DNA from: Halomonas sp. TA22
Lineage (GTDB): Bacteria > Pseudomonadota > Gammaproteobacteria > Pseudomonadales > Halomonadaceae
DNA length: 64,000 nucleotides
Direction of reading: 5' to 3'
Assembly: GCF_013009075.1 (NCBI RefSeq)
Contig: NZ_CP053108.1
Coordinates: 2,232,001 to 2,296,000 of the forward strand
In this document: in pieces, positions 29,066 through 38,854 of the stretch
How the letters are laid out: every line of letters begins with the position of its first letter
Position numbering within the stretch: position 1 is the stretch's first letter
Position numbers and translations under genes: made by a program
Notes under the pieces: model-generated
Database searches by the model: none
Seen by the model: only the letters and a program-made list of their open reading frames with translations
Told to the model about the DNA's origin: nothing

Positions 29066-29107
29066 AACGCAAATGTCCCGAAGCTATTTCTCCGGGACAT
29101 TTGCGTT
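29066..29107. terminator. Long hairpin between convergent ubiH and permease genes
   Basis: AACGCAAATGTCCCG and CGGGACATTTGCGTT pair perfectly over 15 bases around a 12-base loop. No clear T-run follows on either strand, so it may act as a bidirectional transcript end or RNA-stabilising hairpin. Confidence 0.6.
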
Positions 29108-29115
29108 GTGTCGGA

Positions 29116-30501
29116 TTAGAGATTGGATTTGGCGTTTTCGCTCTTGGCCGCCACGGCCTCTTCGCTTTGCTGAATGCGCTCTGGTTTGCCGGGCAACAGG
29201 GCATCGAGCAGTAACGCGGCAGCGGCGGCAGGTACGAGTCCAGATTTCAACAGCAGGCCGACCTGGCCAGGCAAGGTTTCGGAAATCGCTTCGACCGCCG
29301 GTAGCCCGATGCCCAGGCTCAGTGACACCGCAATGATCAGCATGGCGCGCTGGTCGAGCTCGCACTCCTTGATGATCTTCAATCCCGCCGAGGCGATCAT
29401 GCCGAACATCACCACGCCGGCGCCGCCCAGAACAGCGTGAGGCATCGCTGCGACCAGTCCGCCCAGCTTGGGAAACAGCCCCATGGCGATCAGCAGCACG
29501 CCGCCGATGGTGACGACATGCCGGCTCACCACGCCAGTCAGGGTGATCAGGCCGACGTTCTGGGCATAGGCAGTATTGGGCAGGGTGTTGAAAACCGCAG
29601 CGAAGGAGGTCGCTACCCCGTCGGCCATCACTCCGCCGGAAAGCTCCTTGTCCTTGGCCGGGCGGCCGGCGCCGCCCATGGTGATCGCCGAGATATTGCC
29701 AATGGTTTCCAGGCCAACCACGAACATGATCAGCGTCATGCCGATGATCGCCGTCAGCGAGAACTCCATGCCGTAGACGAAGGGGCGGGGCAGGGCGAAC
29801 CAGCTGGCTTCGGTGATCGAGTTGAAGTCGACCATGCCGAGCATGATGGCGACCAGATAACCGGCCGCCAGGCCGAGCAGGATCGAAGAGGCCTTGATGA
29901 AGCCACGGCCGTACTGATGGACGACAATGGTGATGACCAGCACGAACAGCGCCAGTCCCAGGTTGATGGGTGAGGCGAAATCGTCGCTGCCAACGCCGCC
30001 TGCCGCGTAGTTGAGGCCTACCGGCATCAGGGTGATGCCGATCAGCAGGACCACGATGCCGGTCACCACCGGCGAGAACCAGTGACGTATCTTCTTGAGA
30101 AAAGCCCCCAGCACTATCTGAAGCAGCCCGGCAACGAATGAGGCTCCCAGCACGGCGGGAAGCCCGAAGCCTGAGGCCAACGGCAGCGCCACCGGCAGAA
30201 AGCCGAAGCTGGTGCCCTGGACAATGGGCAGGCGCGAGCCGATGGGGCCCATGCCGATGGTCTGGATTAATGTCGAGAAGCCGGCCACGAACAGCGCAAC
30301 CTGGATCAAAAATATCTGCTCGGCGGGATTGGCACCGATCACGCCTGCAATAATGATGGGAGGTGTCACGTTGCCGGCGAACATCGCCATGATGTGCTGC
30401 AGGCCGAGCGGGATCGCCTTGCCCAGCGGGGGCATGGCGTTGGGGTCCTGGTCTTGGGTATGGAGAGTGCGCGCACCCTGCGAGTCGTCATCCGGGGTCA
30501 T
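29116..30501 (-). CDS. NCS2 (nucleobase-ascorbate) family purine permease
   Basis: A 461-residue inner-membrane transporter with about 12-14 helices. It has the paired QH of family helix 1 (GLQHIMAMFAGNVTPP) and the NAT signature QNVGLITLTG, whose form resembles xanthine/urate members more than uracil permeases. ATG 30501 has AGAGG upstream. A GntR-type operator candidate (TTGTATACAT) lies 20 bases before the start; the same motif stands before the urate genes at 46-57 kb. I therefore infer xanthine or urate uptake. The gene is set on the minus strand between ubiH and ubiI. Confidence 0.85.
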   Translation of the reverse strand: MTPDDDSQGARTLHTQDQDPNAMPPLGKAIPLGLQHIMAMFAGNVTPPIIIAGVIGANPAEQIFLIQVALFVAGFSTLIQTIGMGPIGSRLPIVQGTSFGFLPVALPLASGFGLPAVLGASFVAGLLQIVLGAFLKKIRHWFSPVVTGIVVLLIGITLMPVGLNYAAGGVGSDDFASPINLGLALFVLVITIVVHQYGRGFIKASSILLGLAAGYLVAIMLGMVDFNSITEASWFALPRPFVYGMEFSLTAIIGMTLIMFVVGLETIGNISAITMGGAGRPAKDKELSGGVMADGVATSFAAVFNTLPNTAYAQNVGLITLTGVVSRHVVTIGGVLLIAMGLFPKLGGLVAAMPHAVLGGAGVVMFGMIASAGLKIIKECELDQRAMLIIAVSLSLGIGLPAVEAISETLPGQVGLLLKSGLVPAAAAALLLDALLPGKPERIQQSEEAVAAKSENAKSNL

Positions 30502-30521
30502 GGGAGCCTCTGACAAGCTTT

Positions 30522-30531
30522 TTGTATACAT
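30522..30531. promoter_or_regulatory. Candidate GntR operator upstream of the purine permease
   Basis: TTGTATACAT, 9 of 10 to the palindrome TTGTATACAA shared with four sites in the urate cluster. It lies 20 bases upstream of the permease start codon. A weaker CTGTACACAA occurs about 45 bases further on. Confidence 0.5.
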
Positions 30532-30688
30532 TGCTTGGAGTATTAAGAGCAATAGACCCTAGCATGCTGTACACAAAGCAGTCATTAATGATGAACAGAT
30601 TATGAAGAGGGGAATATTCGATAGCGGGACGCAGCGCTTGACCTGCAGCCGTGCGACAATTCCAGTGTAGACAAGTAAGGAGACAGCG

Positions 30689-31909
30689 ATGCAGGCGGAA
30701 GTGATCGTCGTCGGTGGCGGTATGGTCGGCGCTACCCTGGCCGCTTTATTGGGGGAGGCCGGCGTGCGGGTCGGGGTGCTCGATGCACGCCTGACACCGC
30801 TGGTGGAAGCGCGCATTCCCGGCGAACGCCTGTCATTACGCGTCAGCGCTTTGACGCCGGTCTCGCAGCGCTTGCTGAACCACTTGCAGGTCTGGCCCTC
30901 GATGGCGGCCAGGCGCGTGACTCCCTATGCGGGTATGGAAGTATGGGACAGCCAGGGCAGCGGGCGCATCCGTTTCACCGCCGACCAGGCCGGCGTGGCC
31001 TGCCTTGGCCATATCGTCGAGAACGACATCACCCTGGCGGCCCTGGAGGCGCGCTTGGCGGAGTTGCCGAGCGTCGAGCAGTGGTATGACGCCAGGGTGA
31101 CATCCATGCAGGGCGAGGCGCCGTTGCGCGAGCTCATCTTGGCCGACGGGCGCCGCTGCCAGGCACCGCTGGTCGTTGCTGCCGATGGGGCGCGCTCCTA
31201 TCTTCGCGACCTGGCCGGCATCGATACCGCTGCCCGCGACACCGGACAGGTGGCCGTGGTGACCACGGTGCGGGTATCGCGCGGCCATGGCGGCGTGGCG
31301 CGCCAGGTCTTCCTGCCCACTGGACCCCTGGCTTTCCTGCCTCTCACCCTCAACGGTGATGCGCACTACTGCTCGATCGTCTGGTCGACCACGCCGGAGG
31401 AGGCCATGCGGCTAGGCGCACTTTCGCGGCAGGCGTTGGGAAATGAAATGGCCAGTGCCTTCGAGCACCGGCTGGGAGATGTCGAGGTGATCGACGAGGC
31501 GGTCAGCGTGCCACTGGTCCAGCGCCATGCGCGTGAATATGTGCAGCCAGGGCTGGCGTTGATCGGCGATGCGGCGCATAGCATCCATCCGCTGGCCGGA
31601 CAGGGAGTGAACCTGGGATTGATGGACGCCGCGGTACTCGCCGAGGAGCTGCTCGAGGCGCGCCGGCGCGGGGCGTCGCTTGGCGACGAGCGGATCCTGT
31701 CGCGCTATGCCCGGCGTCGGCGTGGTGACAACGCCACTATGCTGACGCTGATGGATGGCTTTCGGCTGCTCTTCGGCACCGAGAATCCGGCGCTGCAACT
31801 GGCGCGCAATCTGGGACTCTCCGGCGTCGACCGCCTGACGCCGCTCAAACGCATGATCATGCGCCAGGCGGTCGGCGAGCGAGGGCGATTGCCTGCCTCC
31901 TGCCGCTGA
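30689..31909 (+). CDS. ubiI: UbiI/VisC-type FAD-dependent ubiquinone biosynthesis hydroxylase
   Basis: A 406-residue paralogue of UbiH in the same monooxygenase family, most likely the C5 hydroxylase UbiI (UbiF is a possible alternative). It has the N-terminal GGGMVGATLAALLGE and the C-terminal GDAAHSIHPLAGQGVNLGLMDA. AAGGAGA precedes ATG 30689. The partner ubiH is 1.6 kb upstream but separated by the opposing permease gene, so ubiI needs its own promoter in the 187-base gap upstream. Confidence 0.88.
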   Translation: MQAEVIVVGGGMVGATLAALLGEAGVRVGVLDARLTPLVEARIPGERLSLRVSALTPVSQRLLNHLQVWPSMAARRVTPYAGMEVWDSQGSGRIRFTADQAGVACLGHIVENDITLAALEARLAELPSVEQWYDARVTSMQGEAPLRELILADGRRCQAPLVVAADGARSYLRDLAGIDTAARDTGQVAVVTTVRVSRGHGGVARQVFLPTGPLAFLPLTLNGDAHYCSIVWSTTPEEAMRLGALSRQALGNEMASAFEHRLGDVEVIDEAVSVPLVQRHAREYVQPGLALIGDAAHSIHPLAGQGVNLGLMDAAVLAEELLEARRRGASLGDERILSRYARRRRGDNATMLTLMDGFRLLFGTENPALQLARNLGLSGVDRLTPLKRMIMRQAVGERGRLPASCR

Positions 31910-31934
31910 GCGACAAGAGGCAAGGCGTGAAAGA

Positions 31935-33218
31935 TTAGCCTGCGCGGGAGCGCGTCCCCAGGACGTTGAGCGCCTTCAACAGGTTGAGCGCCTCGCCGAG
32001 TTGGTAGTCGTCGCGTAGCCGTTCGCTGCCCTCGCGCCGCTCGCGGGCCTGTTCGCGGGAGCGCAGATGCCCTTCGAGGTCGGCCTCGCGCAGCTGCGGG
32101 CTACCATTCTCGGTGATCTCCAGGCGACCGCGGACAACTTCGACATCGGGCACGATGCCCTGGGCCTGGATCGAGCGGCCATCCGGCGTGTAGTAGAGCG
32201 CGGTGGTGAGCTTGAGCCCATCGCCGTTGCCCAGCGGCATGACCTGCTGCACGGAACCCTTGCCGAAGCTCTCGGTGCCCATCACCACCGCGCGCCGCTG
32301 ATCCTGCAGGGCGCCGGCAACGATCTCCGCTGCCGAGGCGCTGCCACCATTGATCAGCACCACCATCGGCACATCGGGGGCGGCGGTATCGGCGGTCGCC
32401 GAGAAGCTCAGCTCGCTGTCCGTCAGCCGTCCTTCGGTATAGACGATCAGCCCGCTATCCAGGAACGCATCGGCCACCGCGACCGCTGCCTGCAGCACGC
32501 CACCGGGATTGTTGCGCAGGTCGAGGACCAGGCCGCTTAGCGGAGCATCCTGCTCCATGCTGGCCAGAGCGCGGCGCACCTGCTCGCCGGTGCGGTTCTG
32601 GAATTGGCTGACGCGCAGATAACCGTAGCCGGGTTCGAGCAGTTCGCTTCTGACACTTTCGCTACGGATGATCTCGCGGGTCAGCGTCAGTTCGCGGGGG
32701 GCTTCCTCGCCCCGGCGCATGATGGTGATGCGCAGCTCGCTGCCCGGCTCGCCACGCATCATGCCCACGGCCTCCTGCAACGACATGCGATCGGTTGAGG
32801 TGCCTTCGACGCGCAGGATGATGTCGCGCGCCTGTAGTCCTGCCCGCGCCGCCGGCGTGTCGTCGATGGGAGTGATGACGGTCAGCTGACCATCCTCGGT
32901 ACCCACTTCGATGCCGATGCCGCCGAACTGCCCCTCGGTGGATTGGCGCAGGCTCTGGAACTCCTCGCTGTCGAGGTAGGCCGAGTGTGGATCGAGCTCG
33001 CTGAGCATGCCGCGCATGGCGTTGCGCAGCAAGGTGCTGTCATCGACCTCGTCGACATAGGCGCGCTTGATGCGTTCGAAGATCTCGGCGAAGGTCTGCA
33101 CGTCTTCCACTGGGAGCCCGTCTCCCTCGTTCGGCGCAGCCAGGCTGTTAAGCGGCATCGACAGCAGTGCCAGCGAGACGGCCGAACCGAGGAGATGCTT
33201 GGTCAATTTGTCTAACAT
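31935..33218 (-). CDS. S41-family C-terminal processing protease
   Basis: A 427-residue periplasmic serine protease. It has a signal peptide (MLDKLTKHLLGSAVSLALLS, cut after SLAA), a PDZ domain around GIGIEVGTEDGQLTVITPI, and the S41 core: the serine in NGGSASAAEIVAGAL and the lysine in ESFGKGSVQQVMPL. ATG 33218 has GGAG upstream. It is followed on the same strand by the EnvC-like gene and gpmI upstream; a ctp-envC-gpmI order is common in gammaproteobacteria, and CtpA-type enzymes trim peptidoglycan endopeptidases. Confidence 0.92.
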   Translation of the reverse strand: MLDKLTKHLLGSAVSLALLSMPLNSLAAPNEGDGLPVEDVQTFAEIFERIKRAYVDEVDDSTLLRNAMRGMLSELDPHSAYLDSEEFQSLRQSTEGQFGGIGIEVGTEDGQLTVITPIDDTPAARAGLQARDIILRVEGTSTDRMSLQEAVGMMRGEPGSELRITIMRRGEEAPRELTLTREIIRSESVRSELLEPGYGYLRVSQFQNRTGEQVRRALASMEQDAPLSGLVLDLRNNPGGVLQAAVAVADAFLDSGLIVYTEGRLTDSELSFSATADTAAPDVPMVVLINGGSASAAEIVAGALQDQRRAVVMGTESFGKGSVQQVMPLGNGDGLKLTTALYYTPDGRSIQAQGIVPDVEVVRGRLEITENGSPQLREADLEGHLRSREQARERREGSERLRDDYQLGEALNLLKALNVLGTRSRAG

Positions 33219-33325
33219 GCGGACTCCAGTGACAGTAAAACGCAGCGTTATGGCAGCATAGTCGCTGCGCTGCAAGATAATCCATAGCGCATCTTCTGTA
33301 TGTGCATTGCTTCGACCGCGCAAAT

Positions 33326-34477
33326 TCAGCGACGTGCGATCCAGGGCTGGGGGTCGATGGGGTCGCCGTTTCGGCGTACCTCGAAGTAGAGCGCCGGACG
33401 GTTGCGCCCCCCGGTGTTGCCTACCGCCCCCAAGGTGTCGCCAGAAGCGATCGCTTCTCCGGCCGCGACCGAGAAGTGCTGCAGATGCGCATGCAGCGTC
33501 ATGATCTGATCGCCATGATCGACGATCAGCAGATTGCCGAAGCCGCGCATCCAGTCGGCGAATACCACCCGGCCGCCGTGCACGGCAGTCACGGGCGTGC
33601 CTTCCCGGGCCTCGATCAGGATGCCGTTACGGCTGACCCCGTCGCCGCTGCCGAAGGTCGAGGTCACGCTACCTTGGACCGGCCAGGGCAGATCGCCACG
33701 GGTCTGATCGATGGCAGTGGAGGGAGGTGGCCGCTCGAGCCGGGCCAGCTCCTCCTGGACCTCCCTGAGTACCCGCTCGGCACGGGCCCGGTCGGCATCG
33801 AGCGACGCGAGGCGCGCCTGCTCGCTCGAGAAGCGTGAATCGAGCTCGGCAACGAGCCGTTCGCGCTCGCGCATGCGGCTCGCCAGTTCGGCGCTGCGCT
33901 GCCCCAGCTCATCGCCGAGGTCGGCCAGTTGTCGATCGCGTTCGTCCAGCGCGCGGCGATTGCCAAGCAGATGTTCGTCGAGGGCGGCGATCGCATCCAG
34001 CCGCTCGTTGCGCGCCTGGGCCAGGCGGTTGAGGTAGGTCTGCAGGCGATCGAGACGGTAGGGGTCGTCCTGGTTCAGCAGCAGCTTGAGCTGCGGCGTC
34101 AGCCCCAGGCGATAGAGGGCGTCGAGCTGAGCATTGAGTGCGGCGACCTGCTCGCTGCGCTCCTCCTCGAGACGCTCGCGATGCTGCTCGAGCGAAGCAA
34201 GCTCGTCGGCGACCTCGCGGCGTTCGGCCTGCAGCGCATCGAGCCTGAGGTGAGTGTCGGCCAGGCGAGTCTCCACCTCGCGCAGCTCTCGGCTGGCATC
34301 GCCACGGGTGTCGCGGGTACTCTCCAGGCGCCGCGTGAGCGCCTGTATCTCGCTGCCGATGGCGTCGACACGGGCGCGGGCGTCTCGTTCGCTAGGCTGA
34401 GCGGCGAGCGATGGCGCCACGAGGATCAGCAACACTGCCAGCCACCCGCCTCTGCGATGTACTCTACTCACCGCCAC
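33326..34477 (-). CDS. envC: Murein hydrolase activator EnvC family protein
   Basis: A 383-residue periplasmic protein: a signal peptide ending SLAA, long coiled coils rich in Arg, Glu and Leu (about 30-245) and a C-terminal LytM/M23 domain (about 270-383). The LytM active site is degenerate: the usual zinc-binding His is replaced in NGILIEAREG. This is as in E. coli EnvC, which activates AmiA and AmiB amidases instead of cutting peptidoglycan itself. The start may be GTG 34477 or GTG 34471; GAGGTGG lies before the second. Confidence 0.9.
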   Translation of the reverse strand: MAVSRVHRRGGWLAVLLILVAPSLAAQPSERDARARVDAIGSEIQALTRRLESTRDTRGDASRELREVETRLADTHLRLDALQAERREVADELASLEQHRERLEEERSEQVAALNAQLDALYRLGLTPQLKLLLNQDDPYRLDRLQTYLNRLAQARNERLDAIAALDEHLLGNRRALDERDRQLADLGDELGQRSAELASRMRERERLVAELDSRFSSEQARLASLDADRARAERVLREVQEELARLERPPPSTAIDQTRGDLPWPVQGSVTSTFGSGDGVSRNGILIEAREGTPVTAVHGGRVVFADWMRGFGNLLIVDHGDQIMTLHAHLQHFSVAAGEAIASGDTLGAVGNTGGRNRPALYFEVRRNGDPIDPQPWIARR

Positions 34478-34496
34478 CTCGGGGTCGCGAACGGGC

Positions 34497-36068
34497 TCAC
34501 GAGAAGTCGATCAACACCTGGCCGGTCATCTCCTCGGGCACTGCCTCGCCCATCATGGCCAGCAGGGTCGGGGCGATGTCGCACAGGCGGCCATCATCGT
34601 GCAGCGTGATTCGGCGCTTGCCGACATAGACCAGCGGCACCTGGAAGGTGGTGTGCGCGGTCTGCGGGTTGCCGGTCTCGGGGTGCACCATCTGTTCGGC
34701 GTTGCCGTGGTCGGCGGTCACCAGGCACTCGCCACCGACACGCTCGATGGCTTCGACCACGCGTCCCAGGCAGGTATCGACGGCCTCGATCGCCTGGACT
34801 GCGGCGTCGAAATTGCCGGTATGGCCGACCATGTCGCCATTGGCGTAGTTGCACACGATCAGGTCGAACTTGCCCGAGTCGATTGCCTCGACCAGGGTGT
34901 CGGTCAACTCGAATGCGCTCATCTCGGGCTTCTCGTCATAGGTCTTGACGTCCTGGGGCGAGGGGATCAGGGCGCGGGTCTCGCCGACGTATTCGTTCTC
35001 GCGGCCGCCGGAAAAAAAGAAGGTGACGTGGGCGTACTTCTCGGTTTCGGCGATGCGCAGCTGGGTCTTGCCATACTGCTCGACCACCTCCCCAAGGGTA
35101 TTGTGCAGCTCGTTCGGCGGGAAAGCCGCCGGCGCGGCGATATCGGCGGCGTACTGGGTCAGCATCACCAGGCCATCGCCGGCAAGCCTGGGGCGTGCCT
35201 GCCGGGTGAAACCGCTGAAGTCGTCATCGGTAAAGGCGCGGGTCAGCTCGCGGGCGCGATCGGCACGGAAGTTGAGGAACAGTGCGGCATCGCCATCCTC
35301 GATCTCCACTGCACGGCCGGCGGGACGTACGCTGGTCGCGGCAACGAACTCGTCGTTCTCGCCCCGCTCATAGGCGGCGGCGAGGCCTGCCTCGGCACTC
35401 TCGACGACATGTTCGCCCTCGCCCTGGGTGACCAGGCGGTAGGCCTTCTCGACGCGGTTCCAGCGATTGTCGCGATCCATGGCAAAGTAGCGACCGATGA
35501 TCGAGGCGACGAAGCCATTCTCATGGCCCACCAGCTCGGCGAGCTTGGCGTTGGCGCGCTCAAGGGAGGCAAGGGCGCTCTTGGGCGCGGTATCGCGGCC
35601 ATCGAGAAAGGCATGCAGATAGATCCGCTTGGCGCCGCGGCTGGCGGCAAGCTCCGCCATCGCCAGGATATGATCTTCATGGCTGTGAACGCCACCCGGG
35701 GAGAGCAGGCCCAGCAGATGCACGGCGTGCCCTGACGCGACGGCGGCATCGATGGGCGTGGTCAGGATGGGATTGGAGGCCAGTTCGCCATCCTCGATCG
35801 CCTTGGTGATACGCGTGAAGTCCTGATAGACGATGCGCCCGGCGCCGAGGTTCATGTGTCCGACTTCGGAGTTGCCCATCTGCCCATCGGGCAGGCCAAC
35901 GTGCCGGCCGTCGGTATTCAACAGGCTATGCGGATAGTCGCGCTTCAGGCGGTCCATCACCGGGGTGATGGCGGCGGCCACGGCATTGGCGGTGGGATCT
36001 GCGTTATGGCCGTAGCCATCGAGAATGATCAGTGCCACCGGACGTGGTGCTGCGGAATTATCGGACAT
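34497..36068 (-). CDS. gpmI: 2,3-bisphosphoglycerate-independent phosphoglycerate mutase
   Basis: GpmI interconverts 3- and 2-phosphoglycerate with two Mn ions and a phosphoserine intermediate. The 523-residue protein has [11 protein letters not shown] near the N terminus (metal site 1), [14 protein letters not shown] with the active Ser at about 66, and [11 protein letters not shown] near 450 (metal site). AAGGAGG lies before ATG 36068. First gene of the minus-strand set gpmI-envC-ctp. Confidence 0.97.
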   Translation of the reverse strand: MSDNSAAPRPVALIILDGYGHNADPTANAVAAAITPVMDRLKRDYPHSLLNTDGRHVGLPDGQMGNSEVGHMNLGAGRIVYQDFTRITKAIEDGELASNPILTTPIDAAVASGHAVHLLGLLSPGGVHSHEDHILAMAELAASRGAKRIYLHAFLDGRDTAPKSALASLERANAKLAELVGHENGFVASIIGRYFAMDRDNRWNRVEKAYRLVTQGEGEHVVESAEAGLAAAYERGENDEFVAATSVRPAGRAVEIEDGDAALFLNFRADRARELTRAFTDDDFSGFTRQARPRLAGDGLVMLTQYAADIAAPAAFPPNELHNTLGEVVEQYGKTQLRIAETEKYAHVTFFFSGGRENEYVGETRALIPSPQDVKTYDEKPEMSAFELTDTLVEAIDSGKFDLIVCNYANGDMVGHTGNFDAAVQAIEAVDTCLGRVVEAIERVGGECLVTADHGNAEQMVHPETGNPQTAHTTFQVPLVYVGKRRITLHDDGRLCDIAPTLLAMMGEAVPEEMTGQVLIDFS

Positions 36069-36320
36069 GCGATTGCCTCCTTGATAAGGTCGCGGCTTGG
36101 CGGGAATACAGGGCACACCCATGGTCGCGACGCACGACTCCTTAGGGCATCATATCGCACGGCGATAGCGGGCGTCAGCCAGCGCACTCGCTACCGGACG
36201 CGCCGTTCAGGCTTGTGTATACTGGGCGCCGCCCGGCGCAACCGATGCCGGTTTGGCCAGGCTATCATTCGGCGTTATCAACACGCCTCCGGTGTTATTC
36301 AACAAGAGTTATTCGGAGCC

Positions 36321-36743
36321 ATGATCGATCAGCTGTTCGAATTCGTGCAAAACCATCCGCTGCTGGTAGGTGCCTTCCTGCTGGTATTGACCGCCTGGAT
36401 CGCCTATGAGGTGAAGGGCAGCAGCGCCAGCGGCGTGACGTCCAGCGAGGCCACTCAGCTGATCAATCGTGAAGACGCCATCGTAGTCGATATCCGCGAG
36501 GCGAACGACTTCAAGGCGGGTCACATCGCGGGTGCCAGAAACATCCCTCAGAGCCGCCTCGACGACCGCATCACTGAGCTCGAGAAGTCGAAGGCCAAGC
36601 CGATCATCGTGGTCTGCAAGCATGGGCAGTCCTCGGGCATGGCCCAGGCCAAATTGACCAAGGCCGGCTTCGAGCGCGTCTACAAGCTCAGAGGTGGCAT
36701 GATGCAGTGGCAGACCGACGGGCTGCCGCTGGTGAAGAAATAG
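36321..36743 (+). CDS. Rhodanese-like domain protein with N-terminal membrane helix
   Basis: A 140-residue protein with one membrane helix (about 13-32) and a rhodanese domain with the active-site Cys in VVCKHGQSSG near 105-114. Relatives such as YibN lie upstream of secB as here. Rhodaneses move sulfur between thiols; the loop CKHGQS is a plausible active loop. The start at ATG 36321 follows CGGAGCC. It is divergent from gpmI; a TATACT -10-like element lies at 36218 in the intergenic region. Confidence 0.88.
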   Translation: MIDQLFEFVQNHPLLVGAFLLVLTAWIAYEVKGSSASGVTSSEATQLINREDAIVVDIREANDFKAGHIAGARNIPQSRLDDRITELEKSKAKPIIVVCKHGQSSGMAQAKLTKAGFERVYKLRGGMMQWQTDGLPLVKK

Positions 36744-36787
36744 TAACGCCTTACACACTCACGACAGGCAGTTAAGGAAATTTCAGC

Positions 36788-37294
36788 ATGGCCGAAGAGA
36801 ACAATCAGACCGAAGCTGGTGCTCAGGGCGCCGGCCAGCAGAACTCGCCGCAGGTACAGTTCTCGCTGCAGCGGATCTACGTCAAGGATATCTCCTTCGA
36901 GTCGCCGAACGCGCCGGCGGTATTCCAGCAGCCGTTCAAGCCCAAGGTCGGCCTCGATCTGAACACCACCAGCAGCCAGATCGGTGACGATACCTACGAG
37001 GTGGTGGTCAAGGTCACGGCTCAGGTGTCGCACAGCGAATCGGGCCAGACCTCGTTTCTGGTCGAGGTCGAGCAGGCCGGCATGTTCCGCATTGGCGGCC
37101 TCGAAGGGCAGCAGCTCGAGCACACCCTGGGCGCGTTCTGCCCCAACGTGCTGTTCCCCTACGCCCGCGAGTGCATCGACAACCTGGTCAGCCGTGGTGG
37201 CTTCCCGCCGCTGATGCTGGCGCCGGTCAACTTCGAGGCGATGTACGCCCAGAAGAAGAAGCGTGAAAGCCAGGCCAGCCCGACCGAGCAGTAA
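36788..37294 (+). CDS. secB: Protein-export chaperone SecB
   Basis: SecB holds preproteins unfolded and hands them to SecA. The 168-residue protein has [32 protein letters not shown] and [31 protein letters not shown], the defining segments, with acidic ends. AAGGAAAT precedes the ATG. It lies 44 bases after the rhodanese gene. Confidence 0.97.
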   Translation: MAEENNQTEAGAQGAGQQNSPQVQFSLQRIYVKDISFESPNAPAVFQQPFKPKVGLDLNTTSSQIGDDTYEVVVKVTAQVSHSESGQTSFLVEVEQAGMFRIGGLEGQQLEHTLGAFCPNVLFPYARECIDNLVSRGGFPPLMLAPVNFEAMYAQKKKRESQASPTEQ

Positions 37295-37330
37295 GCGCTC
37301 GCCGCCTCAGCGCGTTGCGCGAGGTTTGGC

Positions 37331-38056
37331 ATGAGCGGCCCGCGTATACACGTCGCCGCCGACTTCACCGTCGGCGGCGACGTCGTGTTGCCCGAAGGGC
37401 CGGCGGGACATGTGGCGCGGGTGCTGCGTATGCGCGAAGGCGCGACGCTCACCCTGTTCGACGGTCATGGCCAAGAGGCGCAAGCGGTGCTGGTCGAGGC
37501 GGGTCGCAAACGTGTGGTGGTGCGCATCGAGTCGACGGCCAGTGGCCGGGGCGAATCACCGCTTGCGGTACATCTCGGCCAGGCAATCTCCAAGGGCGAT
37601 CGCATGGATTACGCGATCCAGAAAGCCGTCGAATTGGGTGTCGCCGTTATTACCCCGCTCTATACCGAGCATGGCGACGTGCGGCTCAAAGGCGAACGTG
37701 AGATGAAAAAACTCGCTCACTGGCAGGGCGTGGCGGCGAGTGCCTGCGAGCAGTGCGGACGCGCCACGATCCCGCCCATTCTTCCCCCGCAGCTACTCGA
37801 CGACTGGCTGGCCGAACGCGACGAGCCGCTGCGTCTGGTACTGCACCCTGCCACCGACGGCGCCTTCGAGACGGCCGAGACGCCTGCCGGCGTTGCGCTG
37901 TTGATCGGCCCGGAAGGGGGGCTATCCCGCGGCGAAGTCGATGCCGCTCAGGCCGCCGGCTTCTCTCCTCTTACCCTTGGCCCGCGCATCCTGCGCACTG
38001 AAACCGCTCCTGTGGTAGCGCTCTCTCTGTTGCAGTATCGATTTGGTGATATTTAG
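37331..38056 (+). CDS. rsmE: 16S rRNA m3U1498 methyltransferase
   Basis: RsmE methylates U1498 of 16S rRNA with SAM. The 241-residue SPOUT protein has an N-terminal PUA-like domain (HVARVLRMREGATLTLFDG), then SKGDRMDYAIQKAVELGV, and the C-terminal knot LLIGPEGGLSRGEVDAA with LGPRILRTETAPVVAL. The relatives of this organism keep rsmE close to gshB and yqgE, as here. It overlaps the frame leading into the next gene but not its probable start codon. Confidence 0.95.
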   Translation: MSGPRIHVAADFTVGGDVVLPEGPAGHVARVLRMREGATLTLFDGHGQEAQAVLVEAGRKRVVVRIESTASGRGESPLAVHLGQAISKGDRMDYAIQKAVELGVAVITPLYTEHGDVRLKGEREMKKLAHWQGVAASACEQCGRATIPPILPPQLLDDWLAERDEPLRLVLHPATDGAFETAETPAGVALLIGPEGGLSRGEVDAAQAAGFSPLTLGPRILRTETAPVVALSLLQYRFGDI

Positions 38057-38093
38057 CTGGCGTTGGGCTTCCTTAACCTTGAGTGATTTTGTC

Positions 38094-38783
38094 ATGTCTG
38101 ATGCATCACGGGATCGAACCCACCGCGACGCGCCAACAGCCGAGGTCGGCCAGGTGGCCTACCTCGAGGTGGTCACGGTCAACGATACCGGCGCCTTCCT
38201 CGCCTGGGGCAGGCCCAAGGATCTGCTGCTGCCCTATGGCGAACAGCGCTTTCGTCCCACCCTAGGCAAGCGGGTGCTGGTGATGATCAACGTCGATGAC
38301 CGTGGGCGTCCGGTGGCCTCGCAACGCCTCGACCGCTTCATCAAGGATGAGGCCGAAGGGCTCGCCGCGGGCGATGGGGTGACGCTGGTGATCGCCGAGC
38401 GTACCGATCTGGGGCTCAAGGCGGTGGTCAATCATCGCTACTGGGGCGTGCTCTACCAAGACGAACTGACTCGCATGCCTCGGCGCGGCGATCGCCTGCA
38501 GGGGTATGTGAAACGTGTGCGCGACGACGGCCGGCTCGATCTCGCGCTGCTGCCACCGGGCTCGGCGCGCCTCGATGTGGTCGGCGACAAGGTGCTGGCC
38601 GTGCTTACCCGTGCAGGGGGGTACCTGGCACTCTCCGACAAGAGTGCGCCCGAGGAGATCAAGGCGCGGTTGGGGGTGAGCAAGAGCGCCTTCAAGCAGG
38701 CGATCGGGCGTCTCTACAAGCAGCGCCGCATCGTGATCGAGGAGGCGGGTATTCGCCTGGTCGAAGAGGGCGAGCAGGGGTAG
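38094..38783 (+). CDS. CvfB-like S1 RNA-binding protein
   Basis: A 229-residue protein with an S1 domain at the N terminus (GQVAYLEVVTVNDTGAFLAWGRPKDLLLPY), a second S1-like part with GYVKRVRDDGRLDLALL, and a C-terminal winged helix (KARLGVSKSAFKQAIGRLYKQRRI). This matches the CvfB/YitL family, whose staphylococcal member affects virulence gene expression; the function in proteobacteria is not established. ATG 38094 is chosen over an upstream ATG at 38043 that overlaps rsmE; neither has a strong ribosome-binding site. Confidence 0.8.
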   Translation: MSDASRDRTHRDAPTAEVGQVAYLEVVTVNDTGAFLAWGRPKDLLLPYGEQRFRPTLGKRVLVMINVDDRGRPVASQRLDRFIKDEAEGLAAGDGVTLVIAERTDLGLKAVVNHRYWGVLYQDELTRMPRRGDRLQGYVKRVRDDGRLDLALLPPGSARLDVVGDKVLAVLTRAGGYLALSDKSAPEEIKARLGVSKSAFKQAIGRLYKQRRIVIEEAGIRLVEEGEQG

Positions 38784-38854
38784 TCGACCGCTTGGTCTCC
38801 CCTTCGGGCTGCGTCATACTGCGCTCATCATTTCCCATTGTGGACTACGAATCG

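Noticed and set aside
36216-36223. TGTATACT before the rhodanese-secB genes as a GntR operator
   Set aside because: The right half does not match (TATACTGG), and it looks like a normal -10 element. The genes have no link to purines.
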